From NCBI GenBank assembly GCA_019120515.1, contig DWUY01000314.1, forward strand, positions 1 through 46,070: 46,070 nucleotides of DNA, in the 5' to 3' direction. The notes under the pieces were generated by a model, which worked only from the letters and a program-made list of their open reading frames with translations, was not told the origin of the DNA and searched no databases. Positions within the stretch are counted from its first letter, which is position 1. Every line of letters starts with the position of its first letter. This DNA comes from Candidatus Blautia avicola. GTDB taxonomy: Bacteria > Bacillota > Clostridia > Lachnospirales > Lachnospiraceae. Positions 23,868 through 32,511 of this stretch are shown piece after piece. The translations under genes were made by a program, and so were the position numbers.

Positions 23868-24953
23868 TTACGCTGCGCTCCCTCTCCCGGAGCTGTGCCT
23901 TCCACAGGCCCTGTCAAATTCTTTCAGTTTTTCCTTTGCCTCCCGGCTTACATGCTGGGGAACCTGGATCTCGATCCGGGCGTACTGATCTCCTTTTACA
24001 GAAGGATCCTTCATAGAGACAATTCCCTTTCCTCTCAGACGGATCTTGGTCCCTGACTGTGTGCCTTCCTTTATCTTACATACCACATTTCCGTAAAGCG
24101 TAGGCACTACCGCTTCGCCGCCCAGAACCGCTGTGGTAAAAGGTATCTTAACCGTAGTGTAAAGATCCATGCCCTTTCTTTCATAGCCGGGTTTTTCTTC
24201 TACTGTCACCTGGAGGAGAAGATCTCCGGCCTGGCCGCCCTTTGCTCCCGGCATCCCTTTTCCTCTCAGACGGATGCTTTTTCCAGTCTCAATACCTGCC
24301 GGGATCCGGACTTCCAGAGACTGGACAGTACCCGTGGCAGGATCTTTCAGGCTCAGAACTTTCTTGCAGCCAAAAGCCGCTTCCTCAAGGCTGATGATCA
24401 CAGAAGCCGTCATATCCGCTCCCTTCTGAGAGCCGTAACCGCCGAAACCTCTTCCATAACTTCCTCTGCGGCCGCCTCCGAAGTCTCCTCCGAAACCGCT
24501 TCCGCCGAAGCCGCCTCCAAAGCTGCCGCTGCCGCCAAAGCCCCTTCCCGAGAAACCGCTTCCACCCCGTTGTCCATGGAACATATCCCCGAAAATATCT
24601 TTAAAGATATCGTCCATGTCTCCCGGATCGCCCTGGAAATGATATTCCCGGTATCCGCTGCCCGGCCCGCCGTAGCCATAGCTGTATGCGCCTGAACCGC
24701 CGGGGCCTCCCTGTGAAGCGCCGCCGTCAAAAGCCGCATGGCCAAATTGATCGTAAAGTTTTCTCTTTTTCTCGTCGCTCAGCACATTATACGCTTCTGT
24801 AACTTCCTTAAATTTCTCCTCAGCCTGGGGATTTCCCGCGTTTGTATCCGGATGATATTTCTTTGCCAGTTTCCTGTAAGCTTTTTTTATGGCATTGGCA
24901 TCTGCGTTTCTGTCAATGCCCAGAACTTCATAATAATCTCTTTTTTTATCCAT
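23868..24953 (-). CDS. DnaJ-family co-chaperone without zinc finger (CbpA-like, class B)
   Basis: About 361 residues. The J domain (residues 5-70) has the normal HPD in [16 protein letters not shown] very long Gly/Phe/Ser/Tyr-rich linker with repeated GGxGFGG-like motifs follows (about residues 80-185). The two C-terminal beta domains show ITLEEAAFG-like [30 protein letters not shown] and [28 protein letters not shown]. The four CxxCxGxG zinc modules of DnaJ class A are absent, placing it with CbpA/DnaJB. Start: ATG at 24953 behind AGAGGGTGG; a longer GTG frame (25028) would translate a leader hairpin and is not believed. It works with DnaK-type Hsp70, possibly including the HscC-like protein nearby. 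Confidence 0.9.
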   Translation of the reverse strand: MDKKRDYYEVLGIDRNADANAIKKAYRKLAKKYHPDTNAGNPQAEEKFKEVTEAYNVLSDEKKRKLYDQFGHAAFDGGASQGGPGGSGAYSYGYGGPGSGYREYHFQGDPGDMDDIFKDIFGDMFHGQRGGSGFSGRGFGGSGSFGGGFGGSGFGGDFGGGRRGSYGRGFGGYGSQKGADMTASVIISLEEAAFGCKKVLSLKDPATGTVQSLEVRIPAGIETGKSIRLRGKGMPGAKGGQAGDLLLQVTVEEKPGYERKGMDLYTTVKIPFTTAVLGGEAVVPTLYGNVVCKIKEGTQSGTKIRLRGKGIVSMKDPSVKGDQYARIEIQVPQHVSREAKEKLKEFDRACGRHSSGRGSAA

Positions 24954-24988
24954 TATAACCACCCTCTGATATAAACCTGTTATATGAA

Positions 24989-25026
24989 GCGCCTCCTTTT
25001 GGAACCAAAGATTCAAAGGGAGGCGC
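24989..25026 (-). promoter_or_regulatory. Hairpin in the dnaJ-type leader
   Basis: GCGCCTCC (24989-24996) pairs perfectly with GGAGGCGC (25019-25026), extended by TTTTG/CAAAG to 13 bp with a 12-base loop. In the minus-strand RNA it lies about 35 bases before the start codon and contains an AGGAGG sequence within the stem. It could control translation or RNA stability; no T run, so it is not a terminator. Confidence 0.5.
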
Positions 25027-25087
25027 ACCGTCTTTCTGTTTCTGTTTGAAAAAGCCTCTCTGACAGACCATTCATTGTTCTATTTGT

Positions 25088-25116
25088 AATATAACACTTC
25101 ATTATTAATGTGTCAA
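25088..25116 (-). promoter_or_regulatory. Promoter of the dnaJ-type gene
   Basis: Minus strand: perfect TTGACA (25111-25116), 17-base spacer, TATATT (25088-25093). No CIRCE or CtsR heptad repeats are visible. The rest of the 25029-25339 gap contains the divergent alcohol dehydrogenase promoter. Confidence 0.8.
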
Positions 25117-25266
25117 GGGCTGTTTCTTTTGTTATTAATTTAACATCTTTTTCTCCTGATTGTTCTCTTTTTTGATCTCCAAAAAACGATACTTATACAG
25201 ATTTTGTATAAATTTTCCTTTTACCTATACTAGACTTTTTTTGTTAAAATTTTATTCAAAAAAGTA

Positions 25267-25295
25267 TTGTGTTAAAAAAATAACGGTGCTATAAT
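25267..25295 (+). promoter_or_regulatory. Alcohol dehydrogenase promoter with Rex-like inverted repeat in the spacer
   Basis: TTGTGT (25267-25272), 17-base spacer, TATAAT (25290-25295). The inverted repeat GTTA-N6-TAAC (25271-25284) fills the spacer. A second TTGTTAA half (starting near 25237) with TTATTCAA after it lies upstream. Rex, the NADH-sensing repressor of fermentative dehydrogenases, binds TTGTTAA-N4-TTAACAA-like sites, so Rex control is plausible but the match is imperfect. Confidence 0.55.
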
Positions 25296-25348
25296 CAAAT
25301 CGTTAAAAGAATCACAACAAAACTCGAAAACTTAAAGGAGTGACTGAT

Positions 25349-26530
25349 ATGAGCAGATTTTGTTTACCAAGAGATATTTATCACGGAAAGGGCTGTCTGG
25401 AAGAACTGAAGAATTTAAAAGGCAGCAAAGCTATGCTGGTCGTGGGCGGCGGATCTATGAAACGCCAGGGATTCCTGGATAAGGCCGTAAACTACTTAAA
25501 AGAAGCCAACATGGAAGTTCAGGTATTTGAAGGGGTAGAACCGGATCCTTCTGTAGAAACTGTTATGAAAGGAGCCGAGGCTATGAGAGCTTTCCAGCCG
25601 GACTGGATCGTAGCTATGGGCGGCGGTTCCCCTATTGACGCGGCAAAGGCTATGTGGGCCTTCTACGAATATCCGGAAGTCACCTTCGAAGATTTATGTA
25701 AACCTTTCAATTTCCCGGAATTAAGACAGAAAGCAAGGTTTGCGGCAATCCCCTCTACTTCCGGAACTGCAACAGAAGTAACTGCTTTCTCTGTTATTAC
25801 CAATTATCAGACAGGTGTAAAATACCCTCTGGCAGATTTTAATATTACCCCGGATGTAGCGATCGTAGATCCTGACCTGGTATCCGGCCTTCCTGTAAAG
25901 CAGGTTGCCTACACCGGAATGGACGCCCTTACTCATGCCATCGAGGCTTATGTGTCTACCCTTCACGGACCTTTCACGGATCCTCTGGCTCTTCAGGCCA
26001 TCGAAATGGTCCTGGACTATCTGCCCGCATCCTACAACATGAATATGGATGCAAGGGAGCAGATGCACTATGCCCAGTGTCTGGCAGGAATGGCATTTTC
26101 CAACGCACTTCTGGGAATTGTCCATTCTATGGCTCATAAAACCGGAGCTGCCTTTTCCACAGGCCATATTCCTCACGGATGCGCAAACGCCATCTATCTG
26201 CCTTACGTGATCCAGTACAATGCAAAGAACCCGGAAGCTGCCGAAAGATACGCAGAAATAGCCAGGAGAATGGGGCTGGACGGTAATTCCAGGCAGGCGC
26301 TGATCAACAGTCTGCGGAAAAAGATCCAGGACTTCAACAGACATATGAACATTCCTCTTACTCTGAAAGACTTCGGCATCCAGGAAGATGAATTTAAAGA
26401 TAAACTTCCAAAGATCGCCGAACTGGCTGTAGGAGACGCCTGCACAGGCTCTAACCCAAGAGAGATCACCCCTGCGCAGATGGAAAAACTCCTCACCTGT
26501 ACCTACTATGGAACTGAGGTAGATTTCTAA
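25349..26530 (+). CDS. Iron-containing alcohol dehydrogenase
   Basis: NAD(P)H-dependent group III alcohol dehydrogenase of 393 residues that reduces short aldehydes such as acetaldehyde or butyraldehyde during fermentation. The Rossmann-like part has WIVAMGGGSPIDAAKAMWAF, then PSTSGTATEVTAFSVI. The metal site is represented by DALTHAIEAYVS, SMAHKTGAAFSTGHIPHGCANAIYLPYVIQYN and the C-terminal GDACTGSNPREITPAQMEKLL. The ATG at 25349 is chosen because AAAGGAG stands 8 bases before it; an in-frame GTG three codons earlier is less likely. It is a single-gene unit with its own promoter and terminator. Exact substrate unknown. Confidence 0.92.
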   Translation: MSRFCLPRDIYHGKGCLEELKNLKGSKAMLVVGGGSMKRQGFLDKAVNYLKEANMEVQVFEGVEPDPSVETVMKGAEAMRAFQPDWIVAMGGGSPIDAAKAMWAFYEYPEVTFEDLCKPFNFPELRQKARFAAIPSTSGTATEVTAFSVITNYQTGVKYPLADFNITPDVAIVDPDLVSGLPVKQVAYTGMDALTHAIEAYVSTLHGPFTDPLALQAIEMVLDYLPASYNMNMDAREQMHYAQCLAGMAFSNALLGIVHSMAHKTGAAFSTGHIPHGCANAIYLPYVIQYNAKNPEAAERYAEIARRMGLDGNSRQALINSLRKKIQDFNRHMNIPLTLKDFGIQEDEFKDKLPKIAELAVGDACTGSNPREITPAQMEKLLTCTYYGTEVDF

Positions 26531-26595
26531 TACTGATAGGATAGGGGAAGATTCCTTCCCCTGCCGGATCATCGTGATACCTTGCGTATTGCGTC

Positions 26596-26650
26596 AAAAA
26601 GCCAGTCTGGTCCGGAGCGCCCCGCGCTCCTGTCCCCGACTGGCTTTTTT
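26596..26650. terminator. Bidirectional terminator
   Basis: AAAAAGCCAGTC (26596-26607) pairs with GACTGGCTTTTTT (26638-26650), with an inner GGAGCG/CGCTCC stem. A-rich on the left and T-rich on the right, it can end both the plus-strand dehydrogenase transcript and the minus-strand dlt-like operon. Confidence 0.92.
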
Positions 26651-26670
26651 GATCCTGTTTCTGATTATTT

Positions 26671-27204
26671 TTATTCTTCTGTTACAGCGCTGATCTCCAG
26701 AGAAGACACACTGTCTCCGTCAAGACCGATGGTCATTTCTGTATCACCTTTTTCATACACAAGAGAGCTGCTGGTCTCTTTGGCAGGTTCTCCATAAGCC
26801 TCTGTAACCTCATCTTTTGTACTTCCGATACTGATCCCCTCGTCTGTCTCGACTGTATCGTCCATAAAGTCCACAGAAAGCACATAGTCCTTATCGTCTA
26901 CCGGATAAGTGTTCAGATGAAATCCAGGATAGGTATAGACCTTATCCAGTCCTTCAAAGGCACAGCTTTCTGATTCAAAGTAATCATCCGGATCTCCCAG
27001 TTCCTCTACAACTTTGGAAGCATCCTCGTTCATTTCAATTTTTGTAGAACCGCTGGTAAAAGTAAATCCCCCTGATGAAGAGGCAGAAGAGCCTGAAGAA
27101 GAACTTCCTGAACTGGAAGAACCGCTGTCAGAGCTTCCGCAGGCTGCCAGACTCAGTCCCATTACTATTACTGCTGCTGCAAAAATACCTTTCATTTTTC
27201 TCAT
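26671..27204 (-). CDS. Lipoprotein, last gene of the dlt-like operon
   Basis: A 178-residue predicted lipoprotein. The signal peptide MRKMKGIFAAAVIVMGLSLAAC ends in a lipobox with the modified Cys at about residue 22, followed by a Ser/Gly linker. The folded part has two similar segments, KVVEELGDPDDYFE... and DEVTEAYGEPAKETSSS...MTIGLDGDSVSSLEI, reminiscent of the BamE/BLIP-like small alpha/beta fold found in many Gram-positive lipoproteins. Function unknown; its position suggests a surface partner of the envelope-modification enzymes. The ATG at 27204 has GGAGGAAGG before it and the preceding gene ends 13 bases upstream. The terminator at 26596 ends the operon. Confidence 0.78.
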   Translation of the reverse strand: MRKMKGIFAAAVIVMGLSLAACGSSDSGSSSSGSSSSGSSASSSGGFTFTSGSTKIEMNEDASKVVEELGDPDDYFESESCAFEGLDKVYTYPGFHLNTYPVDDKDYVLSVDFMDDTVETDEGISIGSTKDEVTEAYGEPAKETSSSLVYEKGDTEMTIGLDGDSVSSLEISAVTEE

Positions 27205-27217
27205 GTGTTCCTTCCTC

Positions 27218-28285
27218 CTAATAACTGATGATCTCACCATATTTTTCCAGTTCCTCATACTGGGCTTCTTTCATATCCTCATAGAACTGGATCTTTTCCT
27301 CATAAACCTGCTTGTATTCCGGATCCTCCCGGTAATCTGTCAGGTCGTAGGTCTCTGTTAAATATTTTCCAAAGTATTTGGAGAGCTTCTCTGCTCCGCT
27401 TAAATTCAGATGAAGTCCGGCATCATAAGTGTCCGTATTATAGTCAATACCTATTTCATCTGCCAGTTTTTCATAGTTAAAATAATCCAGATCGTATTTC
27501 TCTGCATAATCTACGATCTGCTGATCCCACTCCTCATACCAGTATGGATAAAGGCTGGGGGATTTTACCAGGACAAATTCAATGCCATTGTCCTCACAGA
27601 GCCGGCGCATCTTGTCCAGATAGCTCATGGCATTGCTGCCTAATGTGTAATCCGCCAGGATTTCCGGGTCCGGAAAGCCTTCGGCGGGCCGGACATCTAC
27701 TCTCATGTAGTAGCCGTTATGAAAAAGCTTATCTTTGTGGAACATATACCGGAAGTCTTCCGAAGACAGTTCCGACCATCTGGAATGATAGCGGAGGATG
27801 GGGAAAATATAGTCCAGCATATTTTCTTTTTCTGTCATAGAAGACTGGATGGCTCCGATCTTTGCCTTGGACCATTTCATTCCGTCTATGCTCATCCGGT
27901 TGTAAGCCTCGCTCTGGGGCTCATTATATTTCAGTGCCAGAACATTAAACACCACCACCTTGGGCGTTTCATACCGAAGGGTATCCTCCAGCAGGTAATA
28001 AGACTGCCAGGCAAGCTGCTGGGCGGATCCCCGGATATAACTGGTGATCCCGTAATCCCGGTACATCTCAATAGGGGAAAAGTTCTCATAAACCTCGCAG
28101 TCCCCTACAAAGATCACTTCATGATCCGTAGTCTCCTGGTAATATTCTTCAACCAGATTTCCCTCTACAATATCTGACATATATTTTGGCATCAGCAGTT
28201 TCTGCAGAAGGAACAGTACCAGGATCAGCACCGCTGCCAGAACCGCCACGGCGGCAGGCCATTTAGGAAATTTCTTTGCTTTCAT
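27218..28285 (-). CDS. SGNH-fold, DltD-like protein with Cys at the nucleophile position
   Basis: A 355-residue protein with one N-terminal membrane anchor (about residues 10-30) and an outside domain. VIFVGDCEVYENFSP (residues 58-72) aligns with the first SGNH block GDS, with Cys63 in place of the catalytic Ser. The last block appears as DAGLHLNLSGAEKL with Asp288 and His292. DltD proteins help transfer D-alanyl groups to teichoic acids outside the membrane; AlgJ/AlgX-like relatives do acetyl transfer. Its place directly after the MBOAT gene supports the DltD role. It lies 15 bases after the MBOAT gene with a GGAGGAAGG site. The Ser to Cys change is unusual and may be active as a thiol or be a family trait. 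Confidence 0.78.
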   Translation of the reverse strand: MKAKKFPKWPAAVAVLAAVLILVLFLLQKLLMPKYMSDIVEGNLVEEYYQETTDHEVIFVGDCEVYENFSPIEMYRDYGITSYIRGSAQQLAWQSYYLLEDTLRYETPKVVVFNVLALKYNEPQSEAYNRMSIDGMKWSKAKIGAIQSSMTEKENMLDYIFPILRYHSRWSELSSEDFRYMFHKDKLFHNGYYMRVDVRPAEGFPDPEILADYTLGSNAMSYLDKMRRLCEDNGIEFVLVKSPSLYPYWYEEWDQQIVDYAEKYDLDYFNYEKLADEIGIDYNTDTYDAGLHLNLSGAEKLSKYFGKYLTETYDLTDYREDPEYKQVYEEKIQFYEDMKEAQYEELEKYGEIISY

Positions 28286-28300
28286 GATAAGTCCTTCCTC

Positions 28301-29896
28301 CTAAAACTGATTATAGATAAACTGGCTCTGGTCATAGCCAATGCCATAGGCGCCGAATACGATCACTACCAGCGTCATAACGCCGAAGATAATATACTTC
28401 CAGGCTGCCGGAGAAGCATAGATCAGATTTCTCACGCTGCCCTTTTGTTCCTCGGTAAGACTGACCGCCACTACAATGATCAGGCAGATAAAGAGCAGAA
28501 GGTAATCGGCTCCCGTAAGCCCCAGCCCCAGGAACGCTTCTCCCGTAAGAGCCGTGATATCAAAGTGAGTAAACATATTTCCAAACATCTTAAAGGTCAG
28601 GGGCACATCCCGGTAGCAGTCAAACATACGGATAGCGCTCATCAGCAGGATCGTCCGGATGATCTCAAAGGCGCCGTACCATTTCTTGTCTTTCACCTGG
28701 AACCGGTGGTGGAACTTTCTGTACAGAGGTTCCAGTTCCTGGGAGATCATGATCACCACGAAGTTCATAAGGCCCCAGACAATAAAGTTCCAGCTTGCGC
28801 CGTGCCAGATACCGGTGGTAAACCATACTACAAAAGAAGACAGGTATACCGGCACTCTTTTTCCCACTGCATCTCCGAATTTTGCCCGTGAAAACTTCGA
28901 GATCTTCAGCATCGGCTTGCACACGGAAATGGGATAGAAAATATAATCTGTAAACCAGGTACCCATGGTAATATGCCATCTTTTCCAGTATTCCTTAATA
29001 TTCTTGGAAAGATAAGGCCTGCGGAAGTTCTCTGTTACGGTAATTCCCATGGTCTGGGCAATACCTATGGTAATGTCAATACCTCCGGTAAAGTCTGCAT
29101 ACAGCTCAAAGGCGTAAAACATCATACCGACAAATACAAATCCGCCCTGATAAACATCAGGATTCTGAATGATCTCATTTACCGCCACCAAAATACGGTC
29201 GGCAATGACCACCTTCTTAAAATATCCCCACAAGATACGGTAAAGTCCATAGGATACTACCTTTGTGTCAAAGGAATGTTCCTCAAAAAGAGACTTTGCC
29301 AGGTCATTAAACCGGCTGATAGGACCCTGGACCAGCTGAGGGAAAAAGGATACGAACAGGGCCAGCTTAAACAGATTCCTCTCTGCCTTGCAGGTGCCTC
29401 TGTAAACGTCGATGATATATCCCATGGTCTGAAAGGTATAGAAGGAAATTCCCATTGGCAGGATCAGGTTTACAAAGGAAAGTTCCCTTGTACTGTGGAA
29501 GGCCTCCAGGATCCCGTTGATATTGGCAATGACAAAATTGGTATATTTCAGCACTGCCAGGATCCCCAGATTGAAAATAAGACAGACCAGAAGCCATTTC
29601 CACTGTTTTCCCTTCATCTTTGCTTTATAGGCTTTCTTCTCATCCTTGGTGATCTTTCCCTTATTTGCTTTTATGTAGGCGTCCTGCTCCGCCCTGATGC
29701 TTTCCAGCTTCCGGCTCACCAGATAGGTAGATACCGTAGTTGCCGCGATAAAGATCAGATAAGAAGGACTGGCGATAAAATAAAATATGTAGCTGGCGAT
29801 CAGCAGCAGCGGCCACTGACATTTCTTAGGCAGCACATAATACAGGATAAACACCGCCGAGATAAATCCGATGAAACTATATGATGTAAAAAGCAT
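28301..29896 (-). CDS. MBOAT-family O-acyltransferase (DltB-like)
   Basis: A 531-residue polytopic membrane-bound O-acyltransferase. It has about 10-12 membrane segments and the MBOAT core RPYLSKNIKEYWKRWHITMGTWFTDYIFYP, and the catalytic His in TGIWHGASWNFIVWGLMNF. In the dlt pathway DltB takes D-Ala from the carrier protein inside and passes it across the membrane; AlgI-type members handle acetyl groups. The adjacent carrier protein and adenylation enzyme make a DltB-type role most likely. The start MLFTSYSFIGFISAVFILYY fits the family. The gene is 11 bases after the carrier protein gene. Confidence 0.9.
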   Translation of the reverse strand: MLFTSYSFIGFISAVFILYYVLPKKCQWPLLLIASYIFYFIASPSYLIFIAATTVSTYLVSRKLESIRAEQDAYIKANKGKITKDEKKAYKAKMKGKQWKWLLVCLIFNLGILAVLKYTNFVIANINGILEAFHSTRELSFVNLILPMGISFYTFQTMGYIIDVYRGTCKAERNLFKLALFVSFFPQLVQGPISRFNDLAKSLFEEHSFDTKVVSYGLYRILWGYFKKVVIADRILVAVNEIIQNPDVYQGGFVFVGMMFYAFELYADFTGGIDITIGIAQTMGITVTENFRRPYLSKNIKEYWKRWHITMGTWFTDYIFYPISVCKPMLKISKFSRAKFGDAVGKRVPVYLSSFVVWFTTGIWHGASWNFIVWGLMNFVVIMISQELEPLYRKFHHRFQVKDKKWYGAFEIIRTILLMSAIRMFDCYRDVPLTFKMFGNMFTHFDITALTGEAFLGLGLTGADYLLLFICLIIVVAVSLTEEQKGSVRNLIYASPAAWKYIIFGVMTLVVIVFGAYGIGYDQSQFIYNQF

Positions 29897-29907
29897 GACG
29901 GCCTCTC

Positions 29908-30141
29908 TTATTCGTCTTCATCTTCCAGACGCTGGATCAGCTTGTACAGGGCCTGAGCGGAGTTAAAGTTCTCCGGAACAATGTCCTCTGCGGGAATTAC
30001 CACGTCATACTCATCATTGATCTCTGAGATAATGGTAACAATGTCAAAAGAATCGATGATCCTGTCATCAACCAGCGTAGTACAGGTTTCAAAGTCCACA
30101 TCCGGGTGAAGGTTCTTTAAGATTTCCATTAATGGTTCCAT
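29908..30141 (-). CDS. Acyl/aminoacyl carrier protein (DltC-like)
   Basis: A 77-residue acidic four-helix carrier protein. The phosphopantetheine attachment Ser lies in RIIDSFDIVTIISEINDEYDVVIP (DSFD, about residue 32). It accepts the activated amino acid from the neighbouring ligase and hands it to the MBOAT enzyme. Length and acidity fit DltC (about 78 residues), while DltC usually has DSMG or DSLG; DSF is a mild difference. It ends in EDEDE. The gene starts two bases after the ligase stop. Confidence 0.88.
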   Translation of the reverse strand: MEPLMEILKNLHPDVDFETCTTLVDDRIIDSFDIVTIISEINDEYDVVIPAEDIVPENFNSAQALYKLIQRLEDEDE

Positions 30142-30143
30142 AG

Positions 30144-31670
30144 TTATTTTCTCCTTTTCTTTTCTTCACTGATTTGTTTTAATCTGTTTCTGTCGATCTT
30201 TCCATTAGCTGTCAGCGGCATCTGTTCCAGCGCATATACATGGTTGGGGATCATATACCTGGGGAGCTTCTTTTTCAGCTGAGTGATCAGTTCTCCGCTC
30301 TCCACATCTCCCACATAGAAAAGTACGATCTTTTCTTTTTCTTTATCATAAATGCAGCATGCGCTGCCAATGCCCTCGATCATGTTTACATGAACCTCGA
30401 TCTCTCCAAGTTCGATCCTGTGTCCCATATGTTTGATCTGAAAATCCTTCCTGGAGATAAAGACCAGCTCGCCTCTTTCATTGAGCTTTCCGATATCCCC
30501 GGTCCGGTAGATCAGTTCATGATAGCTGTGATTCAAAGGATTCTGTACAAAGACCTCGTCGGTCTTTTCCTGATTGTTGTAATAGCCCAGTGTAAGAGCG
30601 GTTCCCCGGATGCACATTTCTCCCGGTTCCCCCTGTTTGGGCACCTGGTTGTTTTCATCTAAAAGGATGATATCTGTATTCTTAAAGGGCCTTCCGATAG
30701 GGATCGGTTCCCCTTCCTGAAACTCTCTGTCCACTTCATAGTAGCAGCTCATTCCCGTGGCCTCTGTAGGACCGTAAAGATTGATAAATCTGGCGTTTGG
30801 CAGGGCCTTTCTCCAGAGATTGAACTGCTTGATAGGGAAGACCTCGCTTCCAAAGGCAACGGTATGGAGATACTTGGGCACTACCTTATCAAAGGTCTTC
30901 ATAGAGGAGATCATAGTAAGGGCCGATACTACCCAGCATACCGTATTGATCTTATATTCATTTAAAAATTCCACCAGCTTGATGGGGAACATAAACAATG
31001 CTTTAGGCACCAGATAGGTGGTAGCCCCGCATTTCAGGCTGGAAAAAAGTTCTTTTAAGCAGGCATCAAAATACAGAGGAGTCTGATTTGCCAGCACCGA
31101 ATCCTCATTTACTCCCAGCACCTCTATCAGACTTTCCACATAATCGATCACAGACCGGTGACAGGCTACCACCCCTTTGGGAATTCCGGTAGAACCTGAT
31201 GTGAACACTATGTAGATGGGGTCTGTGTCAATGGCCTTTCGTCTGATATCAGAAAGGGCCTGATCATTCACCGGATATCCGGCGATCTCATCATAAAGAA
31301 GGACCTCTCCTGTAAAATCTTCAAACTCCCGGATCTGCCCGCTGGTCGCTTCATCGCAGATCACCGCTCTTGGCTTCAGATTCTGGAAGATCAGCTCGAT
31401 CCGGAATTTTGGCATTTCCTCGTCAATAGGGACATAAAAACAACTGCTGTAAACAACTCCCCAGAAGGCCGCGATCATATGTGGGTGCTTGTGCATATAG
31501 ATCACAACCGGTTCCTTTTCATAGCCTTTCTCATGAAGACAGGTCCCAATACTTCTGGAAACCTGGTACACCTCCTGAAAAGTCATGCCCATCTTGTCAT
31601 TGGCAAAAGCAGTTTTCTGAGGATACTTCTGTACAGTATCCTCCAGATATTCTAATATATTTCTCTGCAT
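30144..31670 (-). CDS. Amino-acid adenylation enzyme, DltA-like
   Basis: A 508-residue stand-alone adenylation domain. Visible cores: A3 YIVFTSGSTGIPKGV (about 155-168), A4/A5 NLYGPTEATGMSCYY, A7 YRTGDIGKL, A8 FQIKHMGHRIELGEIE and A10 PLTANGKIDRNRL. The residue that binds the amino group, Asp in PLYFDACLKEL (about 202), is kept. The Cys of the DltA motif FCGE, known to sense D-Ala chirality, is Gly274 here (AFGSEVFP, codon at 30849-30851). So the substrate may not be D-Ala. The start at 31670 is supported by AGGAG 8 bases upstream; the longer frame (31697) lacks a site. It follows the racemase gene by 68 bases. Confidence 0.85.
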   Translation of the reverse strand: MQRNILEYLEDTVQKYPQKTAFANDKMGMTFQEVYQVSRSIGTCLHEKGYEKEPVVIYMHKHPHMIAAFWGVVYSSCFYVPIDEEMPKFRIELIFQNLKPRAVICDEATSGQIREFEDFTGEVLLYDEIAGYPVNDQALSDIRRKAIDTDPIYIVFTSGSTGIPKGVVACHRSVIDYVESLIEVLGVNEDSVLANQTPLYFDACLKELFSSLKCGATTYLVPKALFMFPIKLVEFLNEYKINTVCWVVSALTMISSMKTFDKVVPKYLHTVAFGSEVFPIKQFNLWRKALPNARFINLYGPTEATGMSCYYEVDREFQEGEPIPIGRPFKNTDIILLDENNQVPKQGEPGEMCIRGTALTLGYYNNQEKTDEVFVQNPLNHSYHELIYRTGDIGKLNERGELVFISRKDFQIKHMGHRIELGEIEVHVNMIEGIGSACCIYDKEKEKIVLFYVGDVESGELITQLKKKLPRYMIPNHVYALEQMPLTANGKIDRNRLKQISEEKKRRK

Positions 31671-31738
31671 TTTCTTATCTCCTAAAACATCCGGCACATA
31701 AAACAGAAGGAAGGATCACTTCCTGGCTTTCCTTCCGC

Positions 31739-32455
31739 TTAATCAGCCAGCAGATTTTCATATTCTTTTTTCAGTTTTTTCCCGCAGCGCACAACAGACC
31801 GCTGGGCCAGGACTTCCATGGCGTCCAGATAATCTGTCCCCAGGGAATACTGTCTCTTTACAAGGGATAATTCTGTACATCCCAAAAGTATCACCTGGGC
31901 GCCCATATCCGTAAGCTGACGGGAAACTTCCCGGAACTTTTCCTCCTCCACCGGACGTCCCGCCTTCACATCCTGATAAATGATATCCATCACATATTTC
32001 TGGCGTCTCTCGTCGGGAAGAAGGACTTCCAGTCCCATATTTTCCAACTGATCCTGAAAGATCCGGCTCCGGATGGTGCCGTCGGTGGCCATAAGCCCTA
32101 CCTTTTCTATGTGGTTCTTCTGGATCTCCATCCCTGTCTCGTAGACCCCGTGGATGATCGGTACCGGTATGCCTTCTGACAGTTCCCGGTAAAAGTAATG
32201 AGCTGTCATACAGGGAACAGCAATACAGGACACCTGTTCCCTGGCCAGCTTCCGTCCGATCTCTATCATAGGTTTTACCGGGCTGTCCGGGGATCGTCCC
32301 AGAATATACGCAGTCCTGTCCGGAATACCGGGCGCGCTGTAAATGATCATTTCCAGGTGCTCCTGATCGCAGGACGCATCGGTCATCTTAGTCACCATTT
32401 CCAGAAAACAGGCTGTTGCCAGAGGCCCCAGTCCTCCGATCACTCCTAATTTCAT
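31739..32455 (-). CDS. Aspartate/glutamate racemase family protein
   Basis: A 238-residue cofactor-independent racemase. The two catalytic Cys are present in IAVPCMTAHYFY (about residue 83) and VILLGCTELSLV (about 194), and the start MKLGVIGGLGPLATACFLEMV is typical. The first motif in known aspartate racemases is PCNTAH; here Asn is Met, a change near the substrate. Amino-acid preference cannot be read with certainty: Asp and Glu are the classic substrates and other amino acids are known in the family. Its place just before the DltA-like gene suggests it makes the D-amino acid that is then activated. It lies 56 bases after the transglutaminase gene. Confidence 0.87.
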   Translation of the reverse strand: MKLGVIGGLGPLATACFLEMVTKMTDASCDQEHLEMIIYSAPGIPDRTAYILGRSPDSPVKPMIEIGRKLAREQVSCIAVPCMTAHYFYRELSEGIPVPIIHGVYETGMEIQKNHIEKVGLMATDGTIRSRIFQDQLENMGLEVLLPDERRQKYVMDIIYQDVKAGRPVEEEKFREVSRQLTDMGAQVILLGCTELSLVKRQYSLGTDYLDAMEVLAQRSVVRCGKKLKKEYENLLAD

Positions 32456-32511
32456 ACCCTTCCTCCTGTTCTTTGGTACCGCAAGATCTCTTTTTCTTTT
32501 TGCCCGGAAGC

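Noticed and set aside
24410-24745. 111-residue Ala-rich frame inside the dnaJ-type gene
   Set aside because: Out-of-frame reading of the Gly/Phe-rich repeat region of the co-chaperone.
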